From Bacteroidales bacterium (GTDB lineage: Bacteria; Bacteroidota; Bacteroidia; Bacteroidales; VadinHA17): a stretch of DNA of 43,729 nucleotides. The notes beneath the pieces are model-generated. The model was not told where the DNA came from. It did not search any database and was given only the letters and a program-made list of their open reading frames with translations. The stretch's first letter is position 1. Every line of letters starts with the position of its first letter. The stretch lies in the NCBI GenBank assembly GCA_021157415.1, contig JAGGWN010000007.1:1-43729 (forward strand), read 5' to 3'. Both the position numbers and the translations under genes were made by a program. Shown here piece after piece: positions 7,603 through 18,396 of this stretch.

Positions 7603-9018
7603 CTATTTGCGGCCTCTTTTCATCAGATATTCATGAATAACCCGGGCTGCCTTTTGACCGGATTCGATGGCTTTCACCACCAGTGAAGGACCTGTAGCAA
7701 CATCTCCCGCCGTAAAAACGGGTGCCTCCTTTTCAGCTCCACTGACATTTCCCCGTTCATCAAAGATTAACGGAAGATTTTTCAGCAGTTTGTCTTTTAC
7801 TGGATGGAGAAATCCCATGGCCAGGATGATCATGTCGGTTTCCAGGGTAAGTCTTTCTCCTGTTTCTGCGGGGATCATTCTGCCGTTTTCCCTTTTCCAT
7901 TTCAGTTTGCTCATCTCCACTTTATGGATGCGGCCATCCTTGCCGATGATCCGGTTGGTTCTGAGGCTCCACAGCCGCACACATCCTTCTTCGTGTGAGG
8001 AGGAGGTTCTCAGGGTATTGGGCCAGTAAGGCCATGGGTTGTCTTCCGTACGTTGCAGGGGTGGTTCGGGCAGGATTTCCACTTGTGTGACTGAGCGTGC
8101 TCTTTGCCGTATGGCCGTTCCTACACAGTCTGACCCGGTGTCACCACCACCGATCACGATTACATGTTTGCCTTTGGCTGAGATTCGTTTTCTCCCCGGG
8201 ATATTGGCGCCGGCATTGATCCTGTTCTGCTGGGAGAGGAAGTCCATGGCAAACCATATTCCCGGAAGGTCCCTGCCGGGAACTTCCAGATCACGCGGTT
8301 CTCTGGAGCCTACCGCCAGGCACAGGGCATCAAATGTTTCCAGGAGTTGACGGGCGGAGATATCCTTACCGGCATAAACGCCTGTCCTGAAGACCACCCC
8401 CTCTTTTTTATAGATATCAATGCGTCTGTCTATCACAGCCTTGGTCAGTTTGAAATCCGGGATGCCGAAGCGTAACAAACCTCCCGGATCTTCATCTTTT
8501 TCAAAAACGGTCACTTCGTGGCCTGCGCGGTTCAGGCGGCTGGCTACGGTTAGCCCTGCCGGTCCCGAGCCTATTACGGCCACTTTCCTGCCGGTTCGGC
8601 GTTTCGGGAGGTAAGGCTTGATCAGTCCCATTTTAAAAGCCATTTCAGCCAGGGCTACCTCATTCTCACGAATGGTTACCGGTTCTTCATGGATGGCCAG
8701 AACACAGGCTTTCTCACAAAGAGCGGGGCACACCCTTCCGGTAACCTCCGGCAGATCGTTGGTGAGATGCAGAAGATTGATGGCTTTTTCCCACTGTTCC
8801 CGGTACAGGGCGTCCTGCCATTCCGGAATGCGGCTGTGAGTACTGCAAGCCCAATGACAAAAAGGTACACCACAGGCCATGCATCGGGATGCCTGTAAGA
8901 TGCGGTCACGCGTATTCAATACCTGTTCCACTTCCGAAAAATCGGCTACCCGTTCGTTGACAGGACGGTATCCTGCTTCTTTTCTTGATATGTCCATAAA
9001 ACCTTTCGGATTTCCCAT
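7603..9018 (-). CDS. gltD: Glutamate synthase, NADPH-dependent small (beta) subunit
   Basis: GltD feeds electrons from NADPH to the GltB subunit, which makes two glutamates from glutamine and 2-oxoglutarate. The N-terminal part carries two Cys clusters (CMACGVPFCHWAC and CPALCEKAC) for [4Fe-4S] centres, followed by the FAD fold VIGSGPAGL and the NADPH fold VIGGGDTGSDC. I chose the ATG at 9018, preceded by GGAAA, over an upstream in-frame TTG at 9027; this gives 471 residues, normal for the family. It follows gltB by a short spacer and is the last gene of the ilv-leu-glt block. Confidence 0.95.
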   Translation of the reverse strand: MGNPKGFMDISRKEAGYRPVNERVADFSEVEQVLNTRDRILQASRCMACGVPFCHWACSTHSRIPEWQDALYREQWEKAINLLHLTNDLPEVTGRVCPALCEKACVLAIHEEPVTIRENEVALAEMAFKMGLIKPYLPKRRTGRKVAVIGSGPAGLTVASRLNRAGHEVTVFEKDEDPGGLLRFGIPDFKLTKAVIDRRIDIYKKEGVVFRTGVYAGKDISARQLLETFDALCLAVGSREPRDLEVPGRDLPGIWFAMDFLSQQNRINAGANIPGRKRISAKGKHVIVIGGGDTGSDCVGTAIRQRARSVTQVEILPEPPLQRTEDNPWPYWPNTLRTSSSHEEGCVRLWSLRTNRIIGKDGRIHKVEMSKLKWKRENGRMIPAETGERLTLETDMIILAMGFLHPVKDKLLKNLPLIFDERGNVSGAEKEAPVFTAGDVATGPSLVVKAIESGQKAARVIHEYLMKRGRK

Positions 9019-9044
9019 GATTTCCAAATTGAAAAATAAAACAA

Positions 9045-12000
9045 CTATTCTGCAAAATCAGGATCAAACTCTGCCCGTTTCAGCTTCATATTTATCTCCC
9101 TGAGTTTTTGTTCATTCAGGATCTTTTTATATTCAAGGGGTGTTACCTTGACAAACTTAGAGAAATAAGCTTCCCAGTTCGACAAGATATCTTCGGCCAG
9201 TTTGCTGCCAGTATTGTGCCAGTGTTCTGCGATCAGTTCCTGCAGTTCCGACACCTCGTCGTAGTCCTGCAGATGCGTCATCTCCACCAGTTCCTGGTTA
9301 CAGTAGTAGGCAAAGTCGCTCTCCCTGTCCAGGACATAGGCAATCCCGCCGCTCATACCGGCTGCAAAGTTTCTGCCGGTTTTTCCCAGCACTACCACAC
9401 GGCCACCGGTCATATACTCACAGCCATGGTCTCCGACCCCCTCCACCACAGCGTAAGCTCCGGAATTCCTGACTGCAAAACGTTCTCCGGCGACTCCGTT
9501 GACAAACAGATAACCGGCAGTAGCACCATAGAGGACGGTGTTTCCTATGATGATGTTTTCTTCCGGTTTATAAGTGATCCCTTTGGGAGGTGCCACAATG
9601 ACTTTCCCGCCGGAGAGGCCTTTTCCCAGATAGTCGTTGGCGTCACCTTCGATGCGGAAAGTGACACCGCTGCACAGAAAAGCCCCGAAACTCTGGCCTG
9701 CTGAACCGTAAAAAGTACATTCGATGGTATCCGTGGGTAAGCCTTTCTCGCCGTACAGCCGTATGATCTCTCCCGACAGGGTGGCGCCGGTAGCTCTGTC
9801 GGTGTTGTGAATCTCCCGGGAGATCCATACCCGTTCTTTCCGCTGCAATGCCCTTTCCGAAAGACGTATAAGTTCCTTATCCAGCCCGTTCTCCTGGATC
9901 TGTTGCAGACCGGGAACGAAATGTGTCGGGAAATTATCTGCATGCTCCGGGTAATACAACAGCCTGCTGAGGTCTACGGTACGGGCTTTTTCATGGTGGA
10001 TATCTTTCCTCTGTACCAACCGGTTGCTGCGGCCCACCATTTCTTCAAAGGTCCTGAATCCCAGCAGTGCCATATATTCTCTCACTTCCTGTGCCAGAAA
10101 ACGAAAATAGTTCTCAAGATGCTCAGGTTTACCCTCAAAGCGTTTACGCAGTTCCTTATTCTGTGTGGCTATGCCGGCAGGGCAGGTATTCATGTGGCAT
10201 TTGCGCATCATAACGCATCCCAGGGTGATCAGGGGCAAGGTGGCAAAGCCGAACTCTTCGGCGCCCAGCAGGGCTGCGATCACTACATCTCTGCCTGTTT
10301 TCAGTTGTCCGTCTGCCTGCAGGCGCACACGTCCCCGCAGGTTGTTTCTGACCAGGGTCTGATGGGTCTCGGCCAATCCTGTTTCCAGTGGGGCCCCGGT
10401 ATATTTGATGCTACTCACGGGGCTGGCGCCGGTACCCCCTTCCGTACCGCTGATAACGATCAGATCGGCGTGGGCCTTGGAAACCCCGGCAGCTACTGTG
10501 CCAACACCGTTCTCCGATACCAGCTTGACGCTGATGTATGCTCTTGGGTTGGTACTCTTCAGATCGTAAATGAGCTGTGCCAGGTCTTCGATGGAATAGA
10601 TGTCGTGATGGGGGGGAGGTGAGATGAGAGTGATCCCCGGGACGGAATGTCTTACCCGGGCAATGATTTTATCTACTTTATAACCGGGCAACTGACCTCC
10701 TTCGCCGGGCTTGGCCCCCTGGGCAATCTTGATCTGTATCTCATCGGCATTGATGAGGTAATGAGTGGTTACCCCAAAGCGTCCCGAAGCTACCTGTTTG
10801 ATTGCGCTGCGGCGGTTTTTCTGCGGTTCTTTGACGATAAAACGGGCAGGATCTTCCCCTCCTTCGCCCGTGTTGCTGCGCCCTCCGATACGGTTGACAG
10901 CGATGGCGATGGTCTCATGGGCTTCCTTGCTGATAGAACCGTATGACATGGCCCCGGTGACAAATCTTTTCATGATTGATTCAACTCCTTCCACTTCCTC
11001 CAGAGGGATAGGATTTTCTCTGAAATCAAGGAGTCCCCGGATGAACAAAGGGGTACGTGTATGTGCATCCGCGGCGGCTGTAAATTTTCTGAAGCGCTCG
11101 TAGTTGCCTGTTCTTACTGACCATTGCAGCAGGGCGATGGTGTCCGGGTTCCAGGCGTGTTTTTCTCCTTCCCATTGGTAACTGTAGATTCCTTTGTGAG
11201 GAAGATAGCCGATACCGTTGTCGGGGAAGAAAGTCTCCTGATGCGTTTTCATGATCTCCCGTGCCAGCTCGGCGATGCCGATGCCCCCGATCTGCGAGGG
11301 GGTGCCGGAGAAATATCTGTTGATCATCTCTTCGCTCAACCCGACGGCCTCAAAGATCTGTGCCCCGAAGTAACTCCTGAGTGTGGAAATGCCCATCTTA
11401 GACATGATCTTCATGATTCCTTTGTCAATGGCCTTGATATAGTTCTTGCGAGCCTGCGAATAAGGCATGTTAATCTCTCCCTGCCTGACCAGATCGTCCA
11501 GGACCGCAAAGGGAACATACGGGTTGATAATGCTTGCCCCAAAAGCAAGCAACTGGGCAAAATGGGTTACTTCACGGGCTTCCCCTGTTTCCACAATAAG
11601 ACCTACCTGCATCCTTTTTTTCTTACGGATCAGGTGGTGATGCACCGCCGAGACAGCCAGCAGGGAGGGTACAGGTGCCATATCTTCAGAGATATCCCGG
11701 TCGGAGAGAATGATGAAATTGGTTTTCCTGTTAACAGCTTCTTCTGCTTTCTTACATAAGGTATTAATGGCTTTCTTTAGCCCTTTGGCCCCCGTATTTA
11801 CCGGATAGACCATCGGCAGGGTGACATGGGTGAACATCTGGTGCCGGAGGTCTTTGATCTTGCCCAGATCGGTGTTGGTGATGATGGGCGACCTGAATTT
11901 GATCAGCCGGGCATGTTCCGGACTCTCCTCGAGGATGTTCTTCTGAATGGATCCGATGTAATTGGTCAACGACATGACCAGCCCTTCCCTGATAGGGTCG

Positions 12001-13556
12001 ATGGGAGGATTGGTGACCTGGGCGAACAACTGCCGGAAGTAATTGAATATTCTCTGTGGTTTATCCGAGAAAACAGCCATGGGGGCATCATTGCCCATAG
12101 AGTTGATCGGTTCTTTTCCCTGCTCGGCCATTGGTTTGATCAGCACTTCAATGTCTTCTTTGCTGTAACCGAAAGATTTCAGATATACCGGGAGCTTATC
12201 TCCCAGACCCGACGGTTTTCTGTTGATCACCTCGATCTGTTCCATCTCCAGCCGGTTTTCTTTCAACCAGTTCCCATAAGGATAACGACGGGCAAGGGTG
12301 GCTTTAACTTCATCATTCGGGATGATTATGCCCAGCCGGGTATCTACCAGCAACAGCTTGCCGGGTTTCAGACGTCCTTTTTCGCGGATCTCTTCCGCCG
12401 GAAATTCCTGTACGCCGGTTTCCGATCCCATAATGATCAGGTCGTTTTTGGTGATCAGATAGCGCGATGGACGCAGACCATTGCGGTCGAGGGTTCCTCC
12501 CACATATCGTCCGTCAGAGAACAGGATAGCCGCCGGACCGTCCCAGGGCTCCATGAACGTTGAGTGATATTCATAAAACGACTTCAGGCTTTTAGGTATG
12601 GGATTCTTATCGTTCCACGACTCCGGGATGAGCATACTCAGAGCGTGCGGAATGGTGCGACCTGTTCTGACCAAAAATTCTATGGCATTATCCAGCGAGG
12701 CTGAATCGCTTTTGCCCGGTTCAATGATCGGGAACACCTTTGGCAGATCATCCTGAAAAAGCTGTGACCGCATCAGCGACTCCCGGGCATGCATCCACAG
12801 ACGGTTGCCGCGGATGGTGTTGATCTCGCCATTGTGGGCGATGAACCGGAACGGCTGGGCCAGATCCCATGAGGGGAACGTGTTGGTGCTGAACCGCGAA
12901 TGAATCAGAGCAATGGCGCTTTTGTAATCAGGATGCTGCAGATCGGGATAATAATCACGCAGTTGATCCGGGGTGAAAAGCCCTTTGTAGATAATGGTAT
13001 GCGAGGAGAGACTGGGGATATAAAAAAGATCTTTGTCTTTAAGCTGTGACTGTCTTACCTTCGTTTCGATCTGTTTGCGGACAATATACAGTTTTCTCTC
13101 CAGCTCATCCTGTTCCTCTTCACTGCCGATGAAGACTTGCTCTATGCGGGGTTCCGATGCCAGGGCAATTTCTCCAAGGATGCTGTTGTTCACGGGTACT
13201 TCCCGGAAAGCAAGAAGTCTTAGCTTTTCCTGTGTGATGATTTCTTCCAGCCAGTTCTTGCATTGTTCCGTTTGTTTTTTATCTCTTGGAAGAAAGAGCA
13301 GTCCGGTACCATAACTGCCGGGAGCAGGCAGGCGGATCCCCGAACGAACGAAAAAAGCGTGGGGTACCTGTGTCAGGATACCGGCACCGTCGCCTGTTTT
13401 GTTGTCGGCACTCTCTGCCCCCCGGTGCGTCAGGTTAATCAGAATCTGCAGTCCCCTTTCCACAATGTCATGCGACTGGTTCCCGTGGATGTGAGCCACA
13501 AAGCCAATGCCGCAATTATCATGTTCGTTTTCCGGTCTGTACAACGACTTTTCCAT
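9045..13556 (-). CDS. gltB: Glutamate synthase large (alpha) subunit
   Basis: This is a 1503-residue GltB. The class II glutaminase domain begins after a short propeptide: the catalytic Cys is residue 15 in NCGIGF, so processing should remove about 14 residues. The central and FMN-binding synthase domains follow, with the [3Fe-4S] motif CVMMRKCHMNTCPAG. The C-terminal GXGXG beta-helix domain contains repeats such as GDHGCEYMTGG. The ATG at 13556 has an AAGGA site upstream and is preferred to a TTG at 13589. It lies 129 bases after leuB without an obvious promoter, so it may be transcribed by read-through from the ilv-leu operon and supply glutamate for branched-chain transamination. Confidence 0.95.
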   Translation of the reverse strand: MEKSLYRPENEHDNCGIGFVAHIHGNQSHDIVERGLQILINLTHRGAESADNKTGDGAGILTQVPHAFFVRSGIRLPAPGSYGTGLLFLPRDKKQTEQCKNWLEEIITQEKLRLLAFREVPVNNSILGEIALASEPRIEQVFIGSEEEQDELERKLYIVRKQIETKVRQSQLKDKDLFYIPSLSSHTIIYKGLFTPDQLRDYYPDLQHPDYKSAIALIHSRFSTNTFPSWDLAQPFRFIAHNGEINTIRGNRLWMHARESLMRSQLFQDDLPKVFPIIEPGKSDSASLDNAIEFLVRTGRTIPHALSMLIPESWNDKNPIPKSLKSFYEYHSTFMEPWDGPAAILFSDGRYVGGTLDRNGLRPSRYLITKNDLIIMGSETGVQEFPAEEIREKGRLKPGKLLLVDTRLGIIIPNDEVKATLARRYPYGNWLKENRLEMEQIEVINRKPSGLGDKLPVYLKSFGYSKEDIEVLIKPMAEQGKEPINSMGNDAPMAVFSDKPQRIFNYFRQLFAQVTNPPIDPIREGLVMSLTNYIGSIQKNILEESPEHARLIKFRSPIITNTDLGKIKDLRHQMFTHVTLPMVYPVNTGAKGLKKAINTLCKKAEEAVNRKTNFIILSDRDISEDMAPVPSLLAVSAVHHHLIRKKKRMQVGLIVETGEAREVTHFAQLLAFGASIINPYVPFAVLDDLVRQGEINMPYSQARKNYIKAIDKGIMKIMSKMGISTLRSYFGAQIFEAVGLSEEMINRYFSGTPSQIGGIGIAELAREIMKTHQETFFPDNGIGYLPHKGIYSYQWEGEKHAWNPDTIALLQWSVRTGNYERFRKFTAAADAHTRTPLFIRGLLDFRENPIPLEEVEGVESIMKRFVTGAMSYGSISKEAHETIAIAVNRIGGRSNTGEGGEDPARFIVKEPQKNRRSAIKQVASGRFGVTTHYLINADEIQIKIAQGAKPGEGGQLPGYKVDKIIARVRHSVPGITLISPPPHHDIYSIEDLAQLIYDLKSTNPRAYISVKLVSENGVGTVAAGVSKAHADLIVISGTEGGTGASPVSSIKYTGAPLETGLAETHQTLVRNNLRGRVRLQADGQLKTGRDVVIAALLGAEEFGFATLPLITLGCVMMRKCHMNTCPAGIATQNKELRKRFEGKPEHLENYFRFLAQEVREYMALLGFRTFEEMVGRSNRLVQRKDIHHEKARTVDLSRLLYYPEHADNFPTHFVPGLQQIQENGLDKELIRLSERALQRKERVWISREIHNTDRATGATLSGEIIRLYGEKGLPTDTIECTFYGSAGQSFGAFLCSGVTFRIEGDANDYLGKGLSGGKVIVAPPKGITYKPEENIIIGNTVLYGATAGYLFVNGVAGERFAVRNSGAYAVVEGVGDHGCEYMTGGRVVVLGKTGRNFAAGMSGGIAYVLDRESDFAYYCNQELVEMTHLQDYDEVSELQELIAEHWHNTGSKLAEDILSNWEAYFSKFVKVTPLEYKKILNEQKLREINMKLKRAEFDPDFAE

Positions 13557-13685
13557 GTTTTTCCTTAAATTTTTACATACAATTATCAATCTCAGATATC
13601 CCGGGCGGGATGTCTGTGCCGGAACAACCGACTGTTCTCTCTCTCCTGAAAACCTGCCGGTAACTAAAACGGATCGGTACGCTGG

Positions 13686-14753
13686 TTATTTTTCCCTGAT
13701 ATAATCAACGATCCATTGGCCGACTTCTGATGTATGCCTGGCATTTTTCGCCCCGATATCTTCCGTTACGAATCCTTCTTCGAGGGATTTCCCTACGGCT
13801 TCACGGATCATGGTTGCTTCTTCCTTCAGTGTGAGACCTGTCTCCAGCATCATGGCTGCCGACAGGATCATAGCCAGTGGATTGGCAATGTCTTTTCCGG
13901 CAGCCTGCGGATAAGAACCGTGCACCGGCTCGAACAGGGAAGTCAGACTGCCAACCGAGGCCGAAGGGAGCAAACCCATCGACCCGGTGATGACACTGGC
14001 TTCGTCGGTGAGGATATCCCCGAACATGTTTTCCGTAACCATCACATCAAACCGGCCCGGGTTCTGGATGATCTGCATGGCGGCATTGTCCACAAACAGA
14101 TAATCCACTTCTATGTCGCTGTTCTCTTTCGCCATTTCCTGGGCGATTTCCCTCCACAGGCGTGAGGTGACGAGTACGTTGGCTTTGTCCACCACCGTAA
14201 GTTTTTTTCTTCTGTTGCGGGCATATCCGAAGGCCACTTTCAGGATACGTACAATCTCCTCCCGGGAATAGATATTGGTTTCAAATGCTTTGTTCCCGTC
14301 TTCCGATCTACCCCGGGGTTCTCCGAAATAACTGCCTCCCGTAAGTTCACGGATCACTATAAAATCCACATTCTCTACCAGATGTTTGCGGAGTGGTGAC
14401 TTGTCAAGCAGGGAGGGGAAAGTGGCAACAGGCCTGATATTGGCAAACAGTCCCAGTTTCTTGCGCATGGTGAGTAAGCCCTGCTCAGGTCTGACCTTGG
14501 CTTTGGGATCATGGTCGTATTTGGGATCGCCGATGGCCCCGAACAAAACGGCATCGGCATCGCGGCACAACGCAAAAGTTGCCTCGGGAAAAGGCTCTCC
14601 CGTATGATCAATGGCAACCGCTCCCACATCTCCGTATTGAAAATCAAAATGATGTGAGTATTTCTCTTCTACGGCATGTAAAACGGCAACGGCCTGTTCC
14701 ATGATCTCCGGCCCGATACCATCCCCGGGCAAAGTGGCAATAGTGAATTTCAT
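13686..14753 (-). CDS. leuB: 3-isopropylmalate dehydrogenase
   Basis: LeuB oxidises and decarboxylates 3-isopropylmalate to 2-oxoisocaproate with NAD+. It may also act on 3-methylmalate (erythro-beta-methylmalate) to give 2-oxobutanoate if the citramalate route runs here. The 355-residue protein has the family start [10 protein letters not shown], the substrate-binding [14 protein letters not shown] loop, the Mg-binding region [19 protein letters not shown] and the nucleotide-binding [18 protein letters not shown] segment. It is 53 bases after the citramalate/isopropylmalate synthase paralogue. ilvE and ilvA are not in the window. Confidence 0.96.
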   Translation of the reverse strand: MKFTIATLPGDGIGPEIMEQAVAVLHAVEEKYSHHFDFQYGDVGAVAIDHTGEPFPEATFALCRDADAVLFGAIGDPKYDHDPKAKVRPEQGLLTMRKKLGLFANIRPVATFPSLLDKSPLRKHLVENVDFIVIRELTGGSYFGEPRGRSEDGNKAFETNIYSREEIVRILKVAFGYARNRRKKLTVVDKANVLVTSRLWREIAQEMAKENSDIEVDYLFVDNAAMQIIQNPGRFDVMVTENMFGDILTDEASVITGSMGLLPSASVGSLTSLFEPVHGSYPQAAGKDIANPLAMILSAAMMLETGLTLKEEATMIREAVGKSLEEGFVTEDIGAKNARHTSEVGQWIVDYIREK

Positions 14754-14806
14754 TGGCTTATATTTTCGTTAGGTTTACCTTCATGAGATAAAGATAAAAG
14801 GATTGA

Positions 14807-16342
14807 TTATGCTTTTTGCATTTGCCGGATATTTTCAACAATGTTCAGCATTTTCCCCGTAGCTTTGATGGCGGCCTCCGTCTGGTCGGCATCCAGCCCG
14901 TGAGTTTTAAACTCGTGATCCTGATATTTCCAGGTGATATTGGCCCTTACCAGCGCATCGGTACGGCCCCCGGGAGGAATGGTCACAATATAATCCGCCA
15001 GAACGGGATGTTCTATGTTCAGTTTGTCATAGATTTTCCACAGCGCTCGCATAAAAGCATCATACTGACCGTCTCCCGTGGCATTTTCCTTATATACATC
15101 CCCGTGGATCTCAACGGAAATGTTGGCGATCGGCTTTAAGCCGGAGGACAGGGTGAGCGCATAGTTAAGAATCTTAACCGGCTCATGCAGTTGGTTGTTA
15201 CTGTTCAATACATCTGCAATGATATAGGGAAGGTCTTCTTTGGTGATCTGTTCTTTTTTATCCCCCAGTTCGATCACCCTTTCCGTGATCTTGCGGGTAG
15301 ATTCAGGATCCAGATCTATGCCCATCTCTTCCAGGTTCTTCAGGATGTTGGCTTTGCCGGAGGTCTTGCCCAGGGCATACTGCCGTGAACGTCCGAAACG
15401 TTCGGGCAGCAGATCGTTGTAATACAGATTGTCTTTTGTGTCGCCGTCGGCATGTACCCCGCAGGTCTGTGTGAATACATTCTCCCCGACGATGGGTTGG
15501 TTGGAGGGAATGCGTATGCCGGAAAAGGTCTCAACAATTTTACTGATCCTGGTAAGTTGCGACTCCTCCAGATTATGCTCTGCCTGCAGATGATCGTTCA
15601 GCAGCACTGCCACACTGGCCAGCGGGACGTTCCCGGCTCTTTCTCCCAAACCGTTTACCGTGGTATGTACCCCGTTTACCCCTTCCCGGATGGCGGCCAG
15701 TACATTGCCTGTTGCCATATCATAATCGTTATGGGCGTGGAAATCCAGGTGTAACTTCGGATATTGCTCACGTACCTGACGGATAAACCGGGCAGTCTGG
15801 TATGGGTTGAGGATGCCCAGGGTGTCAGGCAGCATAAAACGCTCAATGGGTTCGTCTTGCAGCCCGTCCATCAGGAAAAAAACATAAGCAGGACTGTTGA
15901 TCATGCCGTTCGACCAGTCTTCGAGATACAGGTTTACCATCATCTTTTTGCTGCGGGCATAATGAATAGATCTTTTTATATCCCGGAGGTGTTCTTCCGG
16001 TTCTTTGTGCAACTGCTCCCTTACATGCCGTAATGATCCTTTGGTGAGCAGGTTGGCCACGCGTCCTCCTGCTTCAGCGATCCATTCAATGGAGGCTGTG
16101 CCGTCTATGAAAGCCAGGATCTCAATCTTGTCCAACTTTCCCTTCCGGGAAGCACAGGAGGTGATGCGACGTACCGCCTCAAATTCTCCGGTGGAAACAC
16201 GGGCCGAAGCTACCTCAATGCGGTCCACACCCACTTCGTCTAATAACATCTTGGCAATGGTTTCTTTTTCTACCGGACTGAAAGAGACCCCCATGGTCTG
16301 CTCTCCGTCGCGAAGGGTGGTGTCCATGATCTCGATAAACAT
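14807..16342 (-). CDS. Citramalate synthase or second 2-isopropylmalate synthase (LeuA2/CimA-like)
   Basis: This 511-residue protein is an HMGL-like acyl-transferring synthase with a C-terminal LeuA dimer (regulatory) domain. The metal and catalytic motif DTTLRDGEQ is at 7-15, HAHND at 202-206 and NGLGERAGN further on. It differs from the neighbouring LeuA in the substrate region (DGEQTMGVSFS against [11 protein letters not shown]). The cluster has LeuC, LeuD and LeuB for isomerisation and oxidation but no threonine deaminase. The likely role is therefore condensation of pyruvate and acetyl-CoA to citramalate for isoleucine. Annotation as 2-isopropylmalate synthase is the alternative. The C-terminal domain suggests feedback control, probably by isoleucine if it is CimA. 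Confidence 0.8.
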   Translation of the reverse strand: MFIEIMDTTLRDGEQTMGVSFSPVEKETIAKMLLDEVGVDRIEVASARVSTGEFEAVRRITSCASRKGKLDKIEILAFIDGTASIEWIAEAGGRVANLLTKGSLRHVREQLHKEPEEHLRDIKRSIHYARSKKMMVNLYLEDWSNGMINSPAYVFFLMDGLQDEPIERFMLPDTLGILNPYQTARFIRQVREQYPKLHLDFHAHNDYDMATGNVLAAIREGVNGVHTTVNGLGERAGNVPLASVAVLLNDHLQAEHNLEESQLTRISKIVETFSGIRIPSNQPIVGENVFTQTCGVHADGDTKDNLYYNDLLPERFGRSRQYALGKTSGKANILKNLEEMGIDLDPESTRKITERVIELGDKKEQITKEDLPYIIADVLNSNNQLHEPVKILNYALTLSSGLKPIANISVEIHGDVYKENATGDGQYDAFMRALWKIYDKLNIEHPVLADYIVTIPPGGRTDALVRANITWKYQDHEFKTHGLDADQTEAAIKATGKMLNIVENIRQMQKA

Positions 16343-16355
16343 GGCCTTTTCTTTT

Positions 16356-16952
16356 TTATTTGTGATGTGACTGTTCGTATGCTGTAATTTTATCTTTGTT
16401 GCTTAACAGATAATCGATATCGTCATATCCGTTCAGCATACATTCTTTTTTGTAAGCATTGATTTCAAACCCTTCATATTCTCCGGTGGTTACAACGGTG
16501 ATTTTCTGTTCCGGAAGATGAATTTCCAGGAGAGTGTCCGGATTTTTTACGGAGAGTTCAAACAGCCGCTGCAGGAACCCTTCGGAGACCTGCACGGGCA
16601 GCAATCCGTTGTTCAGGGCATTGTTCCGGAAGATGTCTGCAAAGAAGCTGGATACCACCACACGGAAACCGTAGTCATACAAGGCCCAGGCAGCATGTTC
16701 GCGGCTGGAACCGGAACCGAAGTTTTTACCTGTCACCAGTATCTTGCCCGTGTACATGTCTTTGTTCAGGACGAATTCCGGGTTGGGCGTTCCATCGGAA
16801 GTGTATCTCCAGTCGCGGAAGAGATTGTCTCCAAAGCCTTCGCGGGTAGTGGCTTTCAGAAAACGGGCCGGGATGATCTGGTCTGTGTCCACGTTGTCAA
16901 CAGGCAGCGGAACAAAAGGAGACCGGAGTATGGTGAATTTTTCTCTTGGCAT
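16356..16952 (-). CDS. leuD: 3-isopropylmalate dehydratase small subunit
   Basis: LeuD is the swivelling small subunit that pairs with LeuC to isomerise 2- to 3-isopropylmalate. The 198-residue protein has the substrate-recognition loop [13 protein letters not shown] near residue 20 and the aconitase-family motif [13 protein letters not shown]. Length is normal for a bacterial LeuD. It sits 27 bases after leuC and 13 bases before the LeuA2/CimA gene. LeuCD probably also converts citramalate if the paralogue is CimA. Confidence 0.95.
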   Translation of the reverse strand: MPREKFTILRSPFVPLPVDNVDTDQIIPARFLKATTREGFGDNLFRDWRYTSDGTPNPEFVLNKDMYTGKILVTGKNFGSGSSREHAAWALYDYGFRVVVSSFFADIFRNNALNNGLLPVQVSEGFLQRLFELSVKNPDTLLEIHLPEQKITVVTTGEYEGFEINAYKKECMLNGYDDIDYLLSNKDKITAYEQSHHK

Positions 16953-16979
16953 GTTAAGCTCATTTATCGGTTTTGTGAT

Positions 16980-18377
16980 TCAAAGAAATTCCCGGGGGTC
17001 GGTGATCTTTCCGGTAACGGCTGCCGCAGCAGCGGTCAACGGACTGGTCAGCATGGTGCGGGCTCCCGGACCCTGACGACCTTCAAAGTTACGGTTAGAG
17101 GTGGAGACACTATACTTACCTGCCGGGATCTTATCATCATTCATAGCCAGACAGGCCGAACATCCGGGTTGCCGCAGCTCAAAACCGGCTTCTTTCAGGA
17201 TCTTGTCCAGCCCTTCTTCCAGGGCTTGTTTTTCTACCTGCTTAGACCCCGGAACAATCCAGGCTACTACATTTTCTGCCTTTTTATGCCCCCGGATCAT
17301 ATGGACAAAAGCCCGCAGGTCTTCTATACGTCCATTGGTGCAACTGCCCAGAAAAACATAGTCCACAGGCTTGCCTATCATGGGCTCTCCGGCCCGAAAG
17401 CCCATATAATCCAAAGATTTATAGTATGAAACAGCGTCCGGATCGTTCTTGTTCACTACAGGGATGGTTCCCGTAACCGGGATGCCCATGCCCGGATTGG
17501 TTCCGTAGGTGATCATGGGTTCAATGTCGGTGGCATCGTAAGTAATCTCCCTGTCAAAGACAGCTCTTTCATCCGTTTTCAGCGACAACCACTGTTCAGC
17601 CATCTTGTCAAAATCTTCACCTTTGGGAGCAAACTCCCGTCCCCGTACATATTCGATAGTGGTTTCGTCGGGTGCGATCAGCCCGCCGCGGGCGCCCATC
17701 TCGATGCTCATATTACAGAGGGTCATGCGGCCTTCCATGCTCAGCGAGCGGATGGCGCTGCCGGCATATTCGATGAAGTAGCCCGTGCCTCCGCTGGCAG
17801 AGATTTTTGAGGTGATGTACAGGATCATGTCTTTGGCGGTAACTCCTTTTCCTAGTGTTCCTTCAACCGTGATCCTCATTTTTTTGGGTTTGGGTTGCAG
17901 GACACACTGGGTGGCCAAAACCATCTCCACTTCACTGGTGCCTATACCGAAAGCGATGCTCCCGAAAGCTCCGTGGGTGGAGGTGTGACTGTCTCCGCAT
18001 ACGATGGTCATGCCCGGTTGTGTCAGCCCCAGCTCGGGGCCTATCACATGGACTATGCCCTGCCACGGATGACCCAGACCGTATAAGGGAATGCTGTGAT
18101 GCCGGCAGTTTTCTTCCAGCTTCTGCACCTGCAGACGTGACAGCTCTTCCCGGATCGGGAGATGCTGGTCCCGGGTAGGTACATTGTGGTCGGCAGTGGC
18201 TACCGTCCTGTCGGGACGAAAAACTTTTACACCCCGTTGTTCAATGCCGGCGAAAGCCTGTGGACTGGTTACTTCGTGGATCAGATGCCGGTCAATATAC
18301 ACAACATCGGGTCCCCCTTCAATATGCTCAACTACATGATTGTCCCAGATTTTGTCAAATAATGTTTTTGGTTCCAA
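16980..18377 (-). CDS. leuC: 3-isopropylmalate dehydratase large subunit
   Basis: LeuC is the [4Fe-4S] catalytic subunit of isopropylmalate isomerase. The 465-residue protein has the family start [13 protein letters not shown], the [12 protein letters not shown] motif, and the cluster cysteines in GSCTNGR and CSACLAMN. The only in-frame start compatible with the family is a TTG at 18377; a TAA stop lies 5 codons upstream and no clear Shine-Dalgarno site precedes it. A weak start here could lower LeuC relative to LeuA, which ends 19 bases upstream. Confidence 0.95.
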   Translation of the reverse strand: MEPKTLFDKIWDNHVVEHIEGGPDVVYIDRHLIHEVTSPQAFAGIEQRGVKVFRPDRTVATADHNVPTRDQHLPIREELSRLQVQKLEENCRHHSIPLYGLGHPWQGIVHVIGPELGLTQPGMTIVCGDSHTSTHGAFGSIAFGIGTSEVEMVLATQCVLQPKPKKMRITVEGTLGKGVTAKDMILYITSKISASGGTGYFIEYAGSAIRSLSMEGRMTLCNMSIEMGARGGLIAPDETTIEYVRGREFAPKGEDFDKMAEQWLSLKTDERAVFDREITYDATDIEPMITYGTNPGMGIPVTGTIPVVNKNDPDAVSYYKSLDYMGFRAGEPMIGKPVDYVFLGSCTNGRIEDLRAFVHMIRGHKKAENVVAWIVPGSKQVEKQALEEGLDKILKEAGFELRQPGCSACLAMNDDKIPAGKYSVSTSNRNFEGRQGPGARTMLTSPLTAAAAAVTGKITDPREFL

Positions 18378-18396
18378 GCGTTCTTGTTTTTATTTT

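Noticed and set aside
9108-13568. Long plus-strand ORFs opposite gltB (for example 9807-10622 and 11826-12563)
   Set aside because: The minus strand encodes a full-length, motif-complete GltB; the opposite frames have no family likeness and arise from codon bias.
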